64,000 nucleotides of DNA from Limosilactobacillus secaliphilus (GTDB taxonomy: Bacteria; Bacillota; Bacilli; Lactobacillales; Lactobacillaceae), in NCBI RefSeq assembly GCF_001437055.1, contig NZ_JQBW01000004.1, positions 124,001 through 188,000 on the forward strand. Direction: 5' to 3'. Positions 1 to 8,357 of this stretch are shown in pieces. How positions within the stretch are numbered: the stretch's first letter is position 1; every line of letters begins with the position of its first letter. Under the pieces are notes generated by a model that was not told the origin of the DNA, ran no database searches, and saw only the letters and a program-made list of their open reading frames with translations. A program made the translations under genes and the position numbers.

Positions 1-1
1 A

Positions 2-1360
2 CTAGGCGTTTTCGTTCATTTCCTTACGCAGTTGGTCACCAATCTTTTCAAAACCAGGCTTGCCCAGCAGACCGAACATGTTGGTCTTGTATGCTTCAAC
101 ACCTGGTTGGTTGAATGGGTTGATACCATTCAGGTAGCCAGAGATGGCAATTGCAACTTCAAAGAAGTAAATCAAGTAGCCTAATGTGTATTCGTCTTCA
201 CGGTCAATATGGACGGTCATGACTGGAACACCACCAGTTGTGTGGGCAGCCACAACAGCTTGGTAGGCCTTGGTGTTGACCCAGTCCATGTCCTTACCCT
301 GCAAGTATTCCAGACCATCAAGGTTGCTGTCGGCTTCAGGAATGTTGACGTTGTGGTTTGGCGTATCCAGCTTAACAACCGTTTCCATCAGGTTACGCAA
401 ACCTTCTTGGATGTATTGGCCTAAGGAGTGGAGGTCAGTGGTGAAGTTAGCACTGGATGGGTAAATACCCTTCTGATCCTTACCTTCAGATTCACCAGCC
501 AGTTGCTTCCACCATTCAGCCAGCATGGTCATGTTTGGCTCATAGTTTTCCAGCAGTTCAGTCGTGAAGCCCTTACGATACAGGATGTTACGGTAAGCTG
601 CATACTGGTAAGCTTCGTTCTTGCTCAAGTCCGGGTTGTCATAGTCATGTTCAGCTTGTGCGGCACCGGCCATCAACTGGTCAATGTCGGCACCGGAAGC
701 AGCGATCGGCAACAGACCAACGGCACTCAGAACGGAGTAACGACCACCAACGCCATCAGGAATAACGAAGGTTTCCCAACCAGCGGCGTCAGCTTCGGTC
801 TTCAGGGCGCCACGCTTGGCATCCGTCGTAGCGTAGATCCGTTCCTTAGCGCCTTCTTCACCATACTTGTCGATCAGACGCTGCTTAAAGATCCGGAAAG
901 CGATGGATGGTTCCGTCGTCGTCCCAGACTTGGAAATCACGTTGACGGAGAAGTCCTTGTCACCGATCAGCTTGATCATGTCGTAAACATATGAAGAACT
1001 CAGTGAGTTACCGGCAAAGAGAACCAGTGGTGCCTTCCGGTCGGCTGGATCCTGGGCCTGGTAGAAAGTGTTGTGCAGAAAGTCAACGGCCATCCGGGCA
1101 CCCAAGTAGGAACCACCGATTCCGATAACAACCAAAACATCGGAGTCTTCCTTGATCTTGGCTGCGGCCTTCTTGATCCGGGCAAATTCTTCCTTGTCGT
1201 AGTCACTTGGCAGGTGGAGCCAGTCACGGAAGTCTGCACCAGCACCGGTACCCTTCCGTAATTCTTCATCGGCGGCCGTAACCATTGCCTGCATTTCACC
1301 TAATTCATTGGCGTGCACGAATTTCTTCAGTGCACTGCTATCAAAAGATACATGAGCCAT
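2..1360 (-). CDS. pgi: Glucose-6-phosphate isomerase
   Basis: Interconverts glucose 6-phosphate and fructose 6-phosphate in the cytoplasm. The 452-residue length is normal for the Gram-positive form. The first sugar-isomerase (SIS) domain carries GIGGSYLGA at about residues 80-88 and the phosphate-binding SKSGTTTE at about 143-150. The second half carries the [10 protein letters not shown] segment expected around the catalytic Glu. The gene is complete; its stop codon is at the left edge of the window. It lies 99 bp downstream of the glucose-uptake gene in the same direction but has its own promoter-like sequence. In an obligate heterofermenter it would mainly feed fructose 6-phosphate to amino-sugar synthesis (inference; glmS and glmM are also in this window). 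Confidence 0.97.
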   Translation of the reverse strand: MAHVSFDSSALKKFVHANELGEMQAMVTAADEELRKGTGAGADFRDWLHLPSDYDKEEFARIKKAAAKIKEDSDVLVVIGIGGSYLGARMAVDFLHNTFYQAQDPADRKAPLVLFAGNSLSSSYVYDMIKLIGDKDFSVNVISKSGTTTEPSIAFRIFKQRLIDKYGEEGAKERIYATTDAKRGALKTEADAAGWETFVIPDGVGGRYSVLSAVGLLPIAASGADIDQLMAGAAQAEHDYDNPDLSKNEAYQYAAYRNILYRKGFTTELLENYEPNMTMLAEWWKQLAGESEGKDQKGIYPSSANFTTDLHSLGQYIQEGLRNLMETVVKLDTPNHNVNIPEADSNLDGLEYLQGKDMDWVNTKAYQAVVAAHTTGGVPVMTVHIDREDEYTLGYLIYFFEVAIAISGYLNGINPFNQPGVEAYKTNMFGLLGKPGFEKIGDQLRKEMNENA

Positions 1361-1405
1361 TATTCATAACCTCTTTCTAAACTACATTTGTTAAACCTAA
1401 AACAA

Positions 1406-1434
1406 ATGATAGCCTTTTCTGAATACCTTTTCAA
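1406..1434 (-). promoter_or_regulatory. Promoter of pgi
   Basis: Reading the minus strand, TTGAAA (1434-1429) and TATCAT (1411-1406) are separated by 17 bp, about 45 bp before the pgi start codon. This is a sigma-A-type match by eye. Confidence 0.6.
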
Positions 1435-1459
1435 CACAAATAATTCCATAAATGTTCGT

Positions 1460-2323
1460 CTATTTTGCAAATGTCGTGGCAATTGCCCCAGCAATGATCA
1501 GTACTAAACCAATTAACGTGCACCACATTTCAAAAGTATCCTTCTTTTCATGCAAAATCAGGACACCACCGAGCGTTGCCACTAATACGTTTAATTGCGA
1601 GAAGATGAAGGCGGTTGTCACACCCAATTGTTGAGCAACGACGATGTAGGCAAAGGTACCGATTCCCCATGAAAAGCCAGCAGTGATGTTGGTATACTGG
1701 GCCTTTTGCTTGAACGGAGTCAGCCCTTCAGTACACAACTGATAAATGGCAATGCCACCGAAAATACCGAGTGCCTCGGGCAGCAAAATGGCCACTGAAG
1801 AGGTATGGGCCAAGATAGGGAATTTCGGCAAGGCAGAATACAGCAGATAGCCAGACGTCGTGACCAGCAAGAACAAGAGGTCTTTTAACTTAACTCTTTG
1901 ATCTTCGCCACGGTCAGTCGCGGAGGTCAATGCCGAACCAATGATGACCAGAATCAGGGCAATGAAACCAATGATGATTGATTGCCGTCCCTGCCACTCA
2001 TGAAAGATAAAGGCACCAATCAGGGTATTACCAACTAATTGCAAGCCGGTCGAAATAGGAACCGCCTTTGAAACCCCAATCCGCTTCATCGAAACAAACT
2101 GACCCAGTTGCCCGATTGGCCAGCAGACTCCGGTCAATAGGGCAACTAGAAAGATCAACGGGCTGATCGTCGGTTTAACAATCAACGTCGCAATAATGGC
2201 GACCACGACCGTCCCTAACCCTAGACCGAATACTTGATTGGTAGCTGACCCACCTGTCTTCGTGACAATAATGGGGTTAATCCCCCAAAAGATTGCGGGA
2301 ACCAAAACCAACAATAAATTCAT
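1460..2323 (-). CDS. glcU: GRP-family glucose/sugar uptake protein (GlcU-like)
   Basis: A 287-residue membrane protein made almost entirely of hydrophobic segments (about ten by eye), matching the glucose/ribose permease family of Gram-positive bacteria (GlcU/RbsU). Signature stretches are PAIFWGINPI near the N-terminus and the CWPIGQLGQF segment. These carriers take up sugar by proton symport without phosphorylation, so a kinase must act afterwards. An AGGAG ribosome site lies six bases before the ATG. The gene starts 15 bp after the histidine kinase stop, so it may be cotranscribed with the two-component system, and pgi follows. The exact sugar cannot be read from the sequence. Confidence 0.88.
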   Translation of the reverse strand: MNLLLVLVPAIFWGINPIIVTKTGGSATNQVFGLGLGTVVVAIIATLIVKPTISPLIFLVALLTGVCWPIGQLGQFVSMKRIGVSKAVPISTGLQLVGNTLIGAFIFHEWQGRQSIIIGFIALILVIIGSALTSATDRGEDQRVKLKDLLFLLVTTSGYLLYSALPKFPILAHTSSVAILLPEALGIFGGIAIYQLCTEGLTPFKQKAQYTNITAGFSWGIGTFAYIVVAQQLGVTTAFIFSQLNVLVATLGGVLILHEKKDTFEMWCTLIGLVLIIAGAIATTFAK

Positions 2324-2338
2324 GTGTCTCTCCTCTCA

Positions 2339-3823
2339 CTAATTCTCCTTCTTGTCATGATCATGACCCCGATCAGGGAAGAAGACCGTAAACGTGGAGC
2401 CATGATGCGGTCGACTTTGCACATTGATTGTGCCATGGTGCAATTCTACCAGCTTTTTGACCAAGGACATGCCAATGCCGGATTCACCATACTTAGTACT
2501 CATCCGCGAACGATCCGCCTTATAGAAGCGCTCAAAGATTTTGCTGATCTGGTTTTTCGTCATCCCAATGCCCGTGTCTTCAACCTTAAACTCAGCACCA
2601 TTCGGCAAACGACGGCCACTAATTTTAATTGTACCCTTATCTGTAAACTGGATGGCATTCTGAATGATATTAAACATGATTTGGACAAAATGATCTTGGT
2701 CGGCAAATACCCGCAGCGGGTGGGGCACATCGATTGTCAATTGATCGCCCTTCTCTTTAGCCAACGAACCCAACTGATCCTTCACATTCTTCAACGATGG
2801 GCCGGCATCAAAGGTCTCACGGTTCATCTTAATCTGATTAGTCCGCAAACGTTCGTAGCTCAGGTTATCGTTGACCAGTCGAATCAACCGTTTGGTATCC
2901 TTTTGCATCAACTCTAAGCTATGACGACGCTCTTCCTGCGGGATGGCATCATAGATCAAGCCCTCCAACAGGCCATTGATCGTGGTCAACGGTGTCCGCA
3001 TTTCGTGAGCGGCATTCGCCAAGAATTGCTTACGCCGTTCCTCCTCACGTCGAATATCTTCCTGCGACGAGCGCAAGGAAGCCGCCATGATGTTGAAATT
3101 ATCGCTCAGGTTATCCAATTCGTCTTTGCTACCCTTGCTTGGCAGGTGAACATCATAATCGCCCTTTGCAATCGACTTGGTTGCTAAATCCATTTGATCG
3201 ATTCGTTTCGTCATCGAGCGTGCCAGCAAGAGGCTGAATATCAAGGCCACGATAATCGCCAACAAAAAGGCCAGCAGCAGATTTTGAAAAATTGTTTGAT
3301 ACTGCTGCTTCATCGTGGAAACAAAAGTACCGATCGAAACGACCGCCACCAGCTTTTTGTTGAAGAAATACGGTTTAATCAGGACCGTCAGCTGTGGTGC
3401 TTCCAGATTATGCTGTTTTTGTTGCAAAACTTCTGGATCCGGGTATGCCAACTGCTTTTTCAGCGATTTTCCTTGGCGCAGCTGCTTCCAATCACTCTTC
3501 GAAATACCAGGTGCAAAGCCTCGACTGTTATCATAACGCCGGTGTCCAGAACCATCATAGACGGCAAAATTGACATTCTGGCGGGACAACAAACGGGATT
3601 TCGAATCGATCGCCTGCTCCTCAAAACCCACAATCTGATTGTTCTTCCGGTCAATTAAAATTTCGTTGTCCTGAATCAGACTGTCAGCGTACTGATTGAG
3701 CTCATTGAAGGTGTGCTGATACATTGTGCGATTAGTGACACTAATAAAAGAAATGGCCATGATGGCTACTAAAACAACCATCACTGCCATAAAACTTAGC
3801 ATTTGTTTCCAAATTAGGCGCAT
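2339..3823 (-). CDS. Membrane sensor histidine kinase (OmpR/PhoR class)
   Basis: 494 residues. A transmembrane helix lies at about 8-29, then an extracellular sensor region to about 178, a second helix at about 181-201, a HAMP linker (about 200-252), and a HisKA domain with phospho-accepting His273 in HEMRTPLT. The ATPase domain follows with the N box NIIQNA (Asn389), G1 DTGIGM (416-421) and G2 GESGIGMSL (446-454). It should autophosphorylate and pass phosphate to the response regulator just upstream, whose TAA overlaps this ATG by one base (translational coupling). The signal is unknown. The neighbouring glucose-uptake gene suggests, but does not show, a role in sugar or envelope sensing. 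Confidence 0.93.
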   Translation of the reverse strand: MRLIWKQMLSFMAVMVVLVAIMAISFISVTNRTMYQHTFNELNQYADSLIQDNEILIDRKNNQIVGFEEQAIDSKSRLLSRQNVNFAVYDGSGHRRYDNSRGFAPGISKSDWKQLRQGKSLKKQLAYPDPEVLQQKQHNLEAPQLTVLIKPYFFNKKLVAVVSIGTFVSTMKQQYQTIFQNLLLAFLLAIIVALIFSLLLARSMTKRIDQMDLATKSIAKGDYDVHLPSKGSKDELDNLSDNFNIMAASLRSSQEDIRREEERRKQFLANAAHEMRTPLTTINGLLEGLIYDAIPQEERRHSLELMQKDTKRLIRLVNDNLSYERLRTNQIKMNRETFDAGPSLKNVKDQLGSLAKEKGDQLTIDVPHPLRVFADQDHFVQIMFNIIQNAIQFTDKGTIKISGRRLPNGAEFKVEDTGIGMTKNQISKIFERFYKADRSRMSTKYGESGIGMSLVKKLVELHHGTINVQSRPHHGSTFTVFFPDRGHDHDKKEN

Positions 3824-4533
3824 TATGCGTTAACCTCGTCATCGTCAAATTTGTAGCCGACACCCCAGACTGTCTGGATCAGTTCGCCACTCTTGCCTAG
3901 CTTCTGCCGCAGTTTCTTGATGTGGGCATCGACCGTGCGTTCATCACCATAATATTCATAGTTCCAAACTAATTGCAATAACTGTTCACGACTGAAAACC
4001 TGTTTGGGCTTGGCAGCCAAGGTCTTCAACAGGTCAAACTCTTTAGGTGTCAGATCAGAAATCTGCTTATCATCGACATAGACTTCTCGGGTCTTTGTGT
4101 TTAGCCGCAAATGCTTCGTCTGCACGTCCGAACTGGATTTCGCAGGCGCCGTTGTGACCGTCGTCTGCATCTTTGTCCGCCGGTGCAGGGCCTTAATGCG
4201 GGCAATTAAAGTCAGCGGACTAAATGGTTTGGTGACATAATCGTCAGCACCCATTTCGAGGCCCAGCACCTGGTCACTCTCTGTATCCCGCGCCGTCAGC
4301 ATGATCAGCGGCACGGTTGGTGACTGTTGACGAATCTCAGCGGCTACCTGCATCCCATCTTTCTTGGGCAGGTTTAAGTCTAACAAAACCAAGTCCCAAT
4401 CCTGACCAGCAGCGAACTGCTTAACTGCGGCCTCACCATCGTAGGCAAACTCAACTTGCCAGTTTTCCTTCTTGAAGAACATCCCCATCATTTCACAAAC
4501 GGAATGGTTATCTTCAACCATTAGGATCTTCAT
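3823..4533 (-). CDS. OmpR/PhoB-family response regulator
   Basis: 236 residues. The receiver domain (1-120) has the acidic pair Glu7/Asp8, phospho-accepting Asp52 in LLDLNLP and the conserved Lys102 in VTKPF. A winged-helix DNA-binding domain follows at about 130-232, with the typical ERTVDAHIKKLRQKL recognition region. A short variable linker rich in Thr, Ala and Ser separates the two. It is the first gene of the regulator-kinase pair and is translated into the kinase by a one-base overlap. It is divergent from the tmRNA gene. A perfect TATAAT lies on its strand upstream (4573-4568) but without a good -35 box, as is common for autoactivated promoters. Confidence 0.95.
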   Translation of the reverse strand: MKILMVEDNHSVCEMMGMFFKKENWQVEFAYDGEAAVKQFAAGQDWDLVLLDLNLPKKDGMQVAAEIRQQSPTVPLIMLTARDTESDQVLGLEMGADDYVTKPFSPLTLIARIKALHRRTKMQTTVTTAPAKSSSDVQTKHLRLNTKTREVYVDDKQISDLTPKEFDLLKTLAAKPKQVFSREQLLQLVWNYEYYGDERTVDAHIKKLRQKLGKSGELIQTVWGVGYKFDDDEVNA

Positions 4534-4641
4534 TGCTTCACCCCCCTAAAGCAAACACAACATTGACATTATAAAACAGATTGATTTAAACATTATGACG
4601 TAAGTGTGAAGTTTCTTTTACTATGAGATATATTTATGATC

Positions 4642-4650
4642 TGTTATAAT
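4642..4650 (+). promoter_or_regulatory. Extended -10 promoter of ssrA
   Basis: TGTTATAAT (TG-n-TATAAT) ends 12 bp before the mature tmRNA 5' end. No good -35 hexamer is seen at the right distance, which fits an extended -10 promoter. Confidence 0.65.
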
Positions 4651-4662
4651 TTAGAATGTAAC

Positions 4663-5036
4663 GGGGATGTTTTTTTGGATTCGACGGGTATAGGTCGAAT
4701 TCCGACTGCACTTCGAAGGTTGCGTCTTCGTAAAAACGCTCAGTTTTCAAATTATAACTGCAAACAATAATTCTAGAGCTTACGCATACGCTGCCTAACA
4801 AGTAAGCGTGCGTAAATCCGGCCGAGCTAGTCCATGGCGCGTTACCGGGTTTCATATTTAGTGGACTACGTTTTACCCTCCCGTTTGAAGAGTAAAAAAG
4901 AGATCAATCAAACTAGTCAGTCATGGTTGCCTTGATTAGCGGCGTTTTGCCTGATGAATCTTAAATAGTTAATCTACGAGTGTAGAGGTTGGAATGGCGA
5001 TATATTCGGACACGGGTTCGACTCCCGTCATCTCCA
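4663..5036 (+). ncRNA. ssrA: Transfer-messenger RNA (tmRNA)
   Basis: Rescues stalled ribosomes together with SmpB, which is encoded at 29877-30350. The 5' end GGGGATG pairs with CATCTCC at the 3' end to form the acceptor stem. The T-arm sequence GGGTTCGACTCCC sits just before the 3' end, and the discriminator is the A at 5036; CCA is not encoded. The early segment TTTTTTGGATTCGACGGG is typical of tmRNA. The internal reading frame starts with GCA at 4760 and ends at TAA 4796-4798. Total length is about 374 nt, within the normal range. Any open reading frame on the other strand here is a shadow. Confidence 0.97.
4760..4798 (+). other. tmRNA tag-peptide reading frame
   Basis: From the resume codon GCA the frame reads ANNNSRAYAYAA and then TAA. 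With the alanine carried by tmRNA itself, the tag would be AANNNSRAYAYAA. The Ala-Ala end is the usual ClpXP/ClpAP-type degron, but the -AYAYAA ending and the internal Arg differ from the more familiar -YALAA tags. Confidence 0.85.
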
Positions 5037-5049
5037 TTTTTGGGGCTTC

Positions 5050-5240
5050 AATTGTTTTCATAGTTCGATAGGCGTTGATATATCAGCATTCGTAATTATA
5101 TAAAGGACTGAAAAAGCGATTGAAAACAATTCTGCAGAAAAATTGCGGAAAGGCTTCATTTCTTCTTCCCCCCAGCGTGGCTGCCCGGTTTTCGGGTGGT
5201 TTTTTTGTCCAAAAGGCTGATTTTTCAATAGTCCTTTATA
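5050..5240. repeat. Two nested pairs of 11-bp inverted repeats after tmRNA
   Basis: AATTGTTTTCA (5050-5060) pairs with TGAAAACAATT (5121-5131). TATAAAGGACT (5099-5109) pairs with AGTCCTTTATA (5230-5240). The two pairs interleave around the tmRNA terminator and are perfect. They may be folding elements of the 3' trailer or remnants of an old insertion next to ssrA. No function can be assigned. Confidence 0.5.
5179..5206 (+). terminator. Terminator of ssrA
   Basis: A CCCG/CGGG core stem, extended by wobble pairs around a GTTTT loop, is followed by a run of seven or more T. It lies about 140 bp after the mature tmRNA end, so the primary transcript has a trailer that must be removed. Confidence 0.75.
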
Positions 5241-5407
5241 GCAAAATATTCTAAATTACTGCTAGTGTACAAGACAGTTGGAGTATGCTTTCTTTAATCG
5301 GCAACATAGGACGTGGGTAATTACAAACAATGGAAACGCTGGACAGCCTCTTTAACATATTGAGACATAGTGAGCTGGTTTATGCAGCTGTTTCTAATAT
5401 AATCATA

Positions 5408-5560
5408 AAGGAAAAAGGCGCTAGGTGGTGCCAGCACCTAGCGTCCAATGGTCTACTCAAAATGTGTAGACACTTGCTCTATCTTGCGCTTTGTAGTCCA
5501 TCTACGTTTTGGATAGATTCATGACTTTCTATCTCTTACCTAACTATCATACACGTATAA
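5408..5560 (-). ncRNA. Candidate small RNA ending in a strong terminator
   Basis: On the minus strand, a perfect 9-bp stem CGCTAGGTG/CACCTAGCG (5443-5419) with a 7-nt loop is followed by CCTTTTTCC, a textbook terminator. Just before it is a 6-bp hairpin GTCTAC/GTAGAC (5471-5451). A TATGAT -10-like box lies around 5545, but the -35 is poor. Reading frames inside are tiny (14 codons or fewer). Alternatively this is the distal terminator of the surface-protein transcript, whose stop codon is 255 bp upstream. The terminator is clear; the RNA gene is a guess. Confidence 0.3.
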
Positions 5561-5572
5561 CGCAATAATTAA

Positions 5573-5606
5573 GCCGTTAGTCATTAATGAACCAACGGCC
5601 TTTTTT
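5573..5606 (+). terminator. Hairpin with plus-strand T run
   Basis: GCCGTT (5573-5578) and AACGGC (5594-5599) pair around a 15-nt loop, followed by CTTTTTT. On the minus strand it is 92 bp past the surface-protein stop and could weakly end that transcript too. Confidence 0.55.
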
Positions 5607-5697
5607 AACTATGAATATTCATCACTTAACAGCTATTAATCTCATTCAAGCGACCTCAACCACTTGAGATGTTGCACAATATTCTTGTCTGCCATTG

Positions 5698-7614
5698 TTA
5701 CCTTTTACGAGCTAAAGCTGGCATCCAAAGAATACTCAGTAAGCCTAGTAACGACCACACATCAGTATGCTGATTACCAGTTTGTGGTAACCCAGTGGAC
5801 TTTGAAACTTGGTTGCGTTGCGATGAATGTGTTTGAGTGTCCAGCCGGGAAAATGCATCTTGACCATGGATTTCATCAGGGGTTGAAAATGGCGCTGGGT
5901 CATCTGAACCAGATTGTGGATCATTCATACCGGGAGTTTTAGAATGCTGATCCTTTGCCACTGACGTCACTGGCTGTGGGTTATCCGTGCTTGACGTTAC
6001 TGGCTTATCATCTGTCCCTAGTGCCACCGGCTGTAGATTCTCCGTACGTGGCGTGACTGGCTGCTGATCCTCCGCACTTGGTGTTACAGGTTGCGGATTC
6101 TCTGCCCTTGGTGTTACTGACTGTGAGTTATCTGTGTCAGGCGTAACATGATAGCTGTGGTTATCATCGAAATAATCTACAGGATAAAATGGATGGTCCG
6201 CTTTCGGCGTATGGTGGTTAGAACCATCTGAAGTGGGACCATCGTTCTCACTATCAGTATCACCCCTTGGTGTTAACGGTTGTGGATCGTCCGTGCCTGG
6301 TGTTACAGGCTGTAGATTCTCTGTCTTTGGTGTTACTGGCTGTGAGTTATCCGTGTCCGGGGTGACATGATAGCCGTGGTTATCATCGAAATAATCTACA
6401 GGATAAAATGGATGGCCTTCTTGCGGCGTATGGTGGTCAGAACTATCTGAAGTAGGATCATTTTCGTCACTATTATCATTACCTTTTGGTATTACAGGCT
6501 GAGGTATTGGCTGTGGAGTGGCCAGATCCCAGCGATGAGATTCACCACCACGAACATTGACCTGCTGTCCAATCAGGTTGCCATCCGCATTCACGTTCAC
6601 GTTGATTTCAGCATACGGTGCCAAAACACTACCCAATAGATAACCACTGTTAATGTTTAATTGACGCAACCGGCCGAAATCCCATAACACCTGGTTAGGT
6701 TTTGTATGATTCTCTGTCGGATTTATTTGACTACCATCATCATAAATCAGTTTGCTTTGGGTGTTCCAGTCAAGCTTATCACCATTAACGCTCACATTAA
6801 TAACCAACACTGGGGCGTTTTGATCGCTACCCAACCCCTTAATCATGATTGGCTGTGGCGCACTCAAATATACAGCCGGTACGTTGATATAAATAATGTC
6901 TTGAGCATCCGGTTCGGCATCGCTGATATCAATCCAACGATTATTCTGGTCACCATCCAAATGAAGCTTTACCTGTTGATTGGCTTGCTTGGCCGCAAAC
7001 TGCTTCGACAAATTTTTCAGATGGTCCAATTCCTCATCTATATCAATGGGCTGCCCGGGATGAACATCACTTGGATTTAAATGATCCATTCGCTTGCCAT
7101 TTACATAAACACGGTCTTCTTTAATTTCATAATTAACGTTCTGACCAAACACTACATAGTTATGCGAATGGCGAAAAGCATTGGCACCCATATCATCAAC
7201 CTTGCCAATATAGTAAGTATCTTCTGAACCATGATTGTCATTGTTATCGCGAGTACCGAATTCTGGACCCTGCTGGTACTCCTTAGCTGCCATATTGCCG
7301 TTACAGTCTGCATTCAAGCTGACCTTGCCAGCAAAAATATGGAAGCCGTCACTAATCCCAATTGGGTTCTTTGAGGTTTGATCTTTCAATCTTTGAAAAT
7401 GCTGATCGGTAGCTGAAGTAGGAGAAGACAACTGCTTTTCGGATTTGACAGGGGCATCGCTAGTATCCAACGACTGAGTCACAGTTGCAGCAGCTTGAGC
7501 ATTGTCTGCCTTAACCACAGTCTGCCAGCTCATCACGGACAGACTTGCAATCGTGATCAGGCAGGTTAACCACAATTTGCCAGATTTATACAGTTTATAA
7601 TGTGTCTTTTTCAT
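5698..7614 (-). CDS. LPXTG-anchored surface protein with choice-of-anchor A (CAA) domain
   Basis: 638 residues, exported and attached to peptidoglycan by sortase. The N-terminus has a KxYKxGKxW-type signal (KLYKSGKLW at about 8-16) followed by a hydrophobic segment. The central region, about 75-385, resembles the CAA domain of Gram-positive adhesins. It is followed by two imperfect repeats of about 80-90 residues, each with the block HPFYPVDYFDDNH, and many PVTP-like units. The C-terminus has LPQTG at about 609, a hydrophobic stretch and the basic tail ARKR. I chose the ATG at 7614 because GGAGG lies 12 bases upstream; the ATG four codons earlier abuts that GGAGG directly. Single gene, AT-rich flanks. 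Ligand unknown; an adhesion role is inference. Confidence 0.88.
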   Translation of the reverse strand: MKKTHYKLYKSGKLWLTCLITIASLSVMSWQTVVKADNAQAAATVTQSLDTSDAPVKSEKQLSSPTSATDQHFQRLKDQTSKNPIGISDGFHIFAGKVSLNADCNGNMAAKEYQQGPEFGTRDNNDNHGSEDTYYIGKVDDMGANAFRHSHNYVVFGQNVNYEIKEDRVYVNGKRMDHLNPSDVHPGQPIDIDEELDHLKNLSKQFAAKQANQQVKLHLDGDQNNRWIDISDAEPDAQDIIYINVPAVYLSAPQPIMIKGLGSDQNAPVLVINVSVNGDKLDWNTQSKLIYDDGSQINPTENHTKPNQVLWDFGRLRQLNINSGYLLGSVLAPYAEINVNVNADGNLIGQQVNVRGGESHRWDLATPQPIPQPVIPKGNDNSDENDPTSDSSDHHTPQEGHPFYPVDYFDDNHGYHVTPDTDNSQPVTPKTENLQPVTPGTDDPQPLTPRGDTDSENDGPTSDGSNHHTPKADHPFYPVDYFDDNHSYHVTPDTDNSQSVTPRAENPQPVTPSAEDQQPVTPRTENLQPVALGTDDKPVTSSTDNPQPVTSVAKDQHSKTPGMNDPQSGSDDPAPFSTPDEIHGQDAFSRLDTQTHSSQRNQVSKSTGLPQTGNQHTDVWSLLGLLSILWMPALARKR

Positions 7615-7631
7615 TGCTAATAACATCCTCC

Positions 7632-8250
7632 AGTGATTAAAAACATTTATTAATTATTCACTATTACAGTTATTGAGCAACAGCTAAGTAATCTACCACT
7701 TTCAAATGTTATATTAGCTATCAATTTTTTCGATTTTACAAAGAGCGTTAATCGCTAACCACGTTGCTTTATATAATGTTTTAGTATTAAATACGTTATT
7801 TAATCCACCAAAATAAGAGCCTATTTATCGATAAATATACCGTGCGATGAAACCCACTGACTCTATTTTTTCAGTGAGTTATCATTAAATATTAAGTATC
7901 GTGTTTTAGCGTTTTAATTAGTTACGTTTGCTGTAATCCCAACGTTTACATCAACATTTGCTGCTTTTAAGATTAGATAAATTAAAATATTTTATTGACG
8001 TGCCCATATAATAAGCTTGTTAAGCTAAATTATCTCCTTAACCAATGATCAGTCAACTTCCTCTGTAGAATTGTTTAATTTCTTGTTGCTATTAATTAAG
8101 AGCCGTAGAATAAGTATTCCATCACTAATAATTTTATTAATTTATGTTATCTTATCGCATATATTTGCTGTCCCATTCGGTGGCCAAAGCAAATTAAAAA
8201 GATTTAATTTAAGGCAAAAGGCCCTAGCGGTAACTCATATAATATGAAAT
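7632..8250. other. AT-rich intergenic stretch with no gene seen
   Basis: About 620 bp, clearly more AT-rich than the surrounding genes. It contains a perfect 16-bp palindrome TATTTATCGATAAATA (7822-7837) and a hairpin CACTGA/TCAGTG (about 7855-7877). I found no frame with a ribosome site on either strand. It presumably holds the promoter and regulatory sites of the surface-protein gene and may contain decayed sequence. Confidence 0.45.
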
Positions 8251-8290
8251 AACCCCCATAATTGGATGAAACAATCCAACTATAGGGGTT
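8251..8290. repeat. Long imperfect hairpin
   Basis: AACCCCCATAATTGGAT pairs with ATCCAACTATAGGGGTT across a 6-nt loop, with two mismatches. It lies about 67 bp past the stop of the serine dehydratase operon and may end that transcript, though the T run on that side is poor (GTTATTTCATATT). The sequence could also be the end of a lost mobile element. Confidence 0.45.
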
Positions 8291-8357
8291 CACTTCAAAA
8301 AATAGCTTTTATATTATCTGAGGTTAAAAGTAATTGCAGGAAAGCTGATTACTATTC

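Larger units (their letters stand above)
5207..5697. other. AT-rich intergenic pocket between tmRNA and the surface-protein gene
   Basis: About 490 bp without a convincing coding region. A 64-codon frame on the plus strand (5330-5524) has no ribosome site and no recognisable protein features. The stretch holds a strong minus-strand terminator (5408-5443) with nothing annotated upstream of it, and a hairpin with a T run on the plus strand (5573-5606). It may be the remains of a lost gene or hold a small RNA. Confidence 0.5.

Noticed and set aside
428-994. 188-codon plus-strand frame opposite pgi
   Set aside because: Shadow of pgi, as are the other long antisense frames opposite rnr, uvrA, uvrB, secA and the kinase; none has a ribosome site or a protein-like composition.
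4634-4855. 73-codon minus-strand frame at the tmRNA gene
   Set aside because: Lies antisense to ssrA, whose structure and promoter are clear; no ribosome site and no protein features.
4990-5240. Integration (att) site of a mobile element at the 3' end of ssrA
   Set aside because: I found no second copy of the tmRNA 3' end and no integrase gene nearby. The inverted repeats alone are not enough.
5330-5524. 64-codon plus-strand frame in the intergenic pocket
   Set aside because: No ribosome site and no recognisable composition; it crosses the minus-strand terminator stem at 5419-5443.
8251-8290. Insertion sequence end
   Set aside because: Only one hairpin, no transposase remnant or second end found; kept as an unexplained hairpin.
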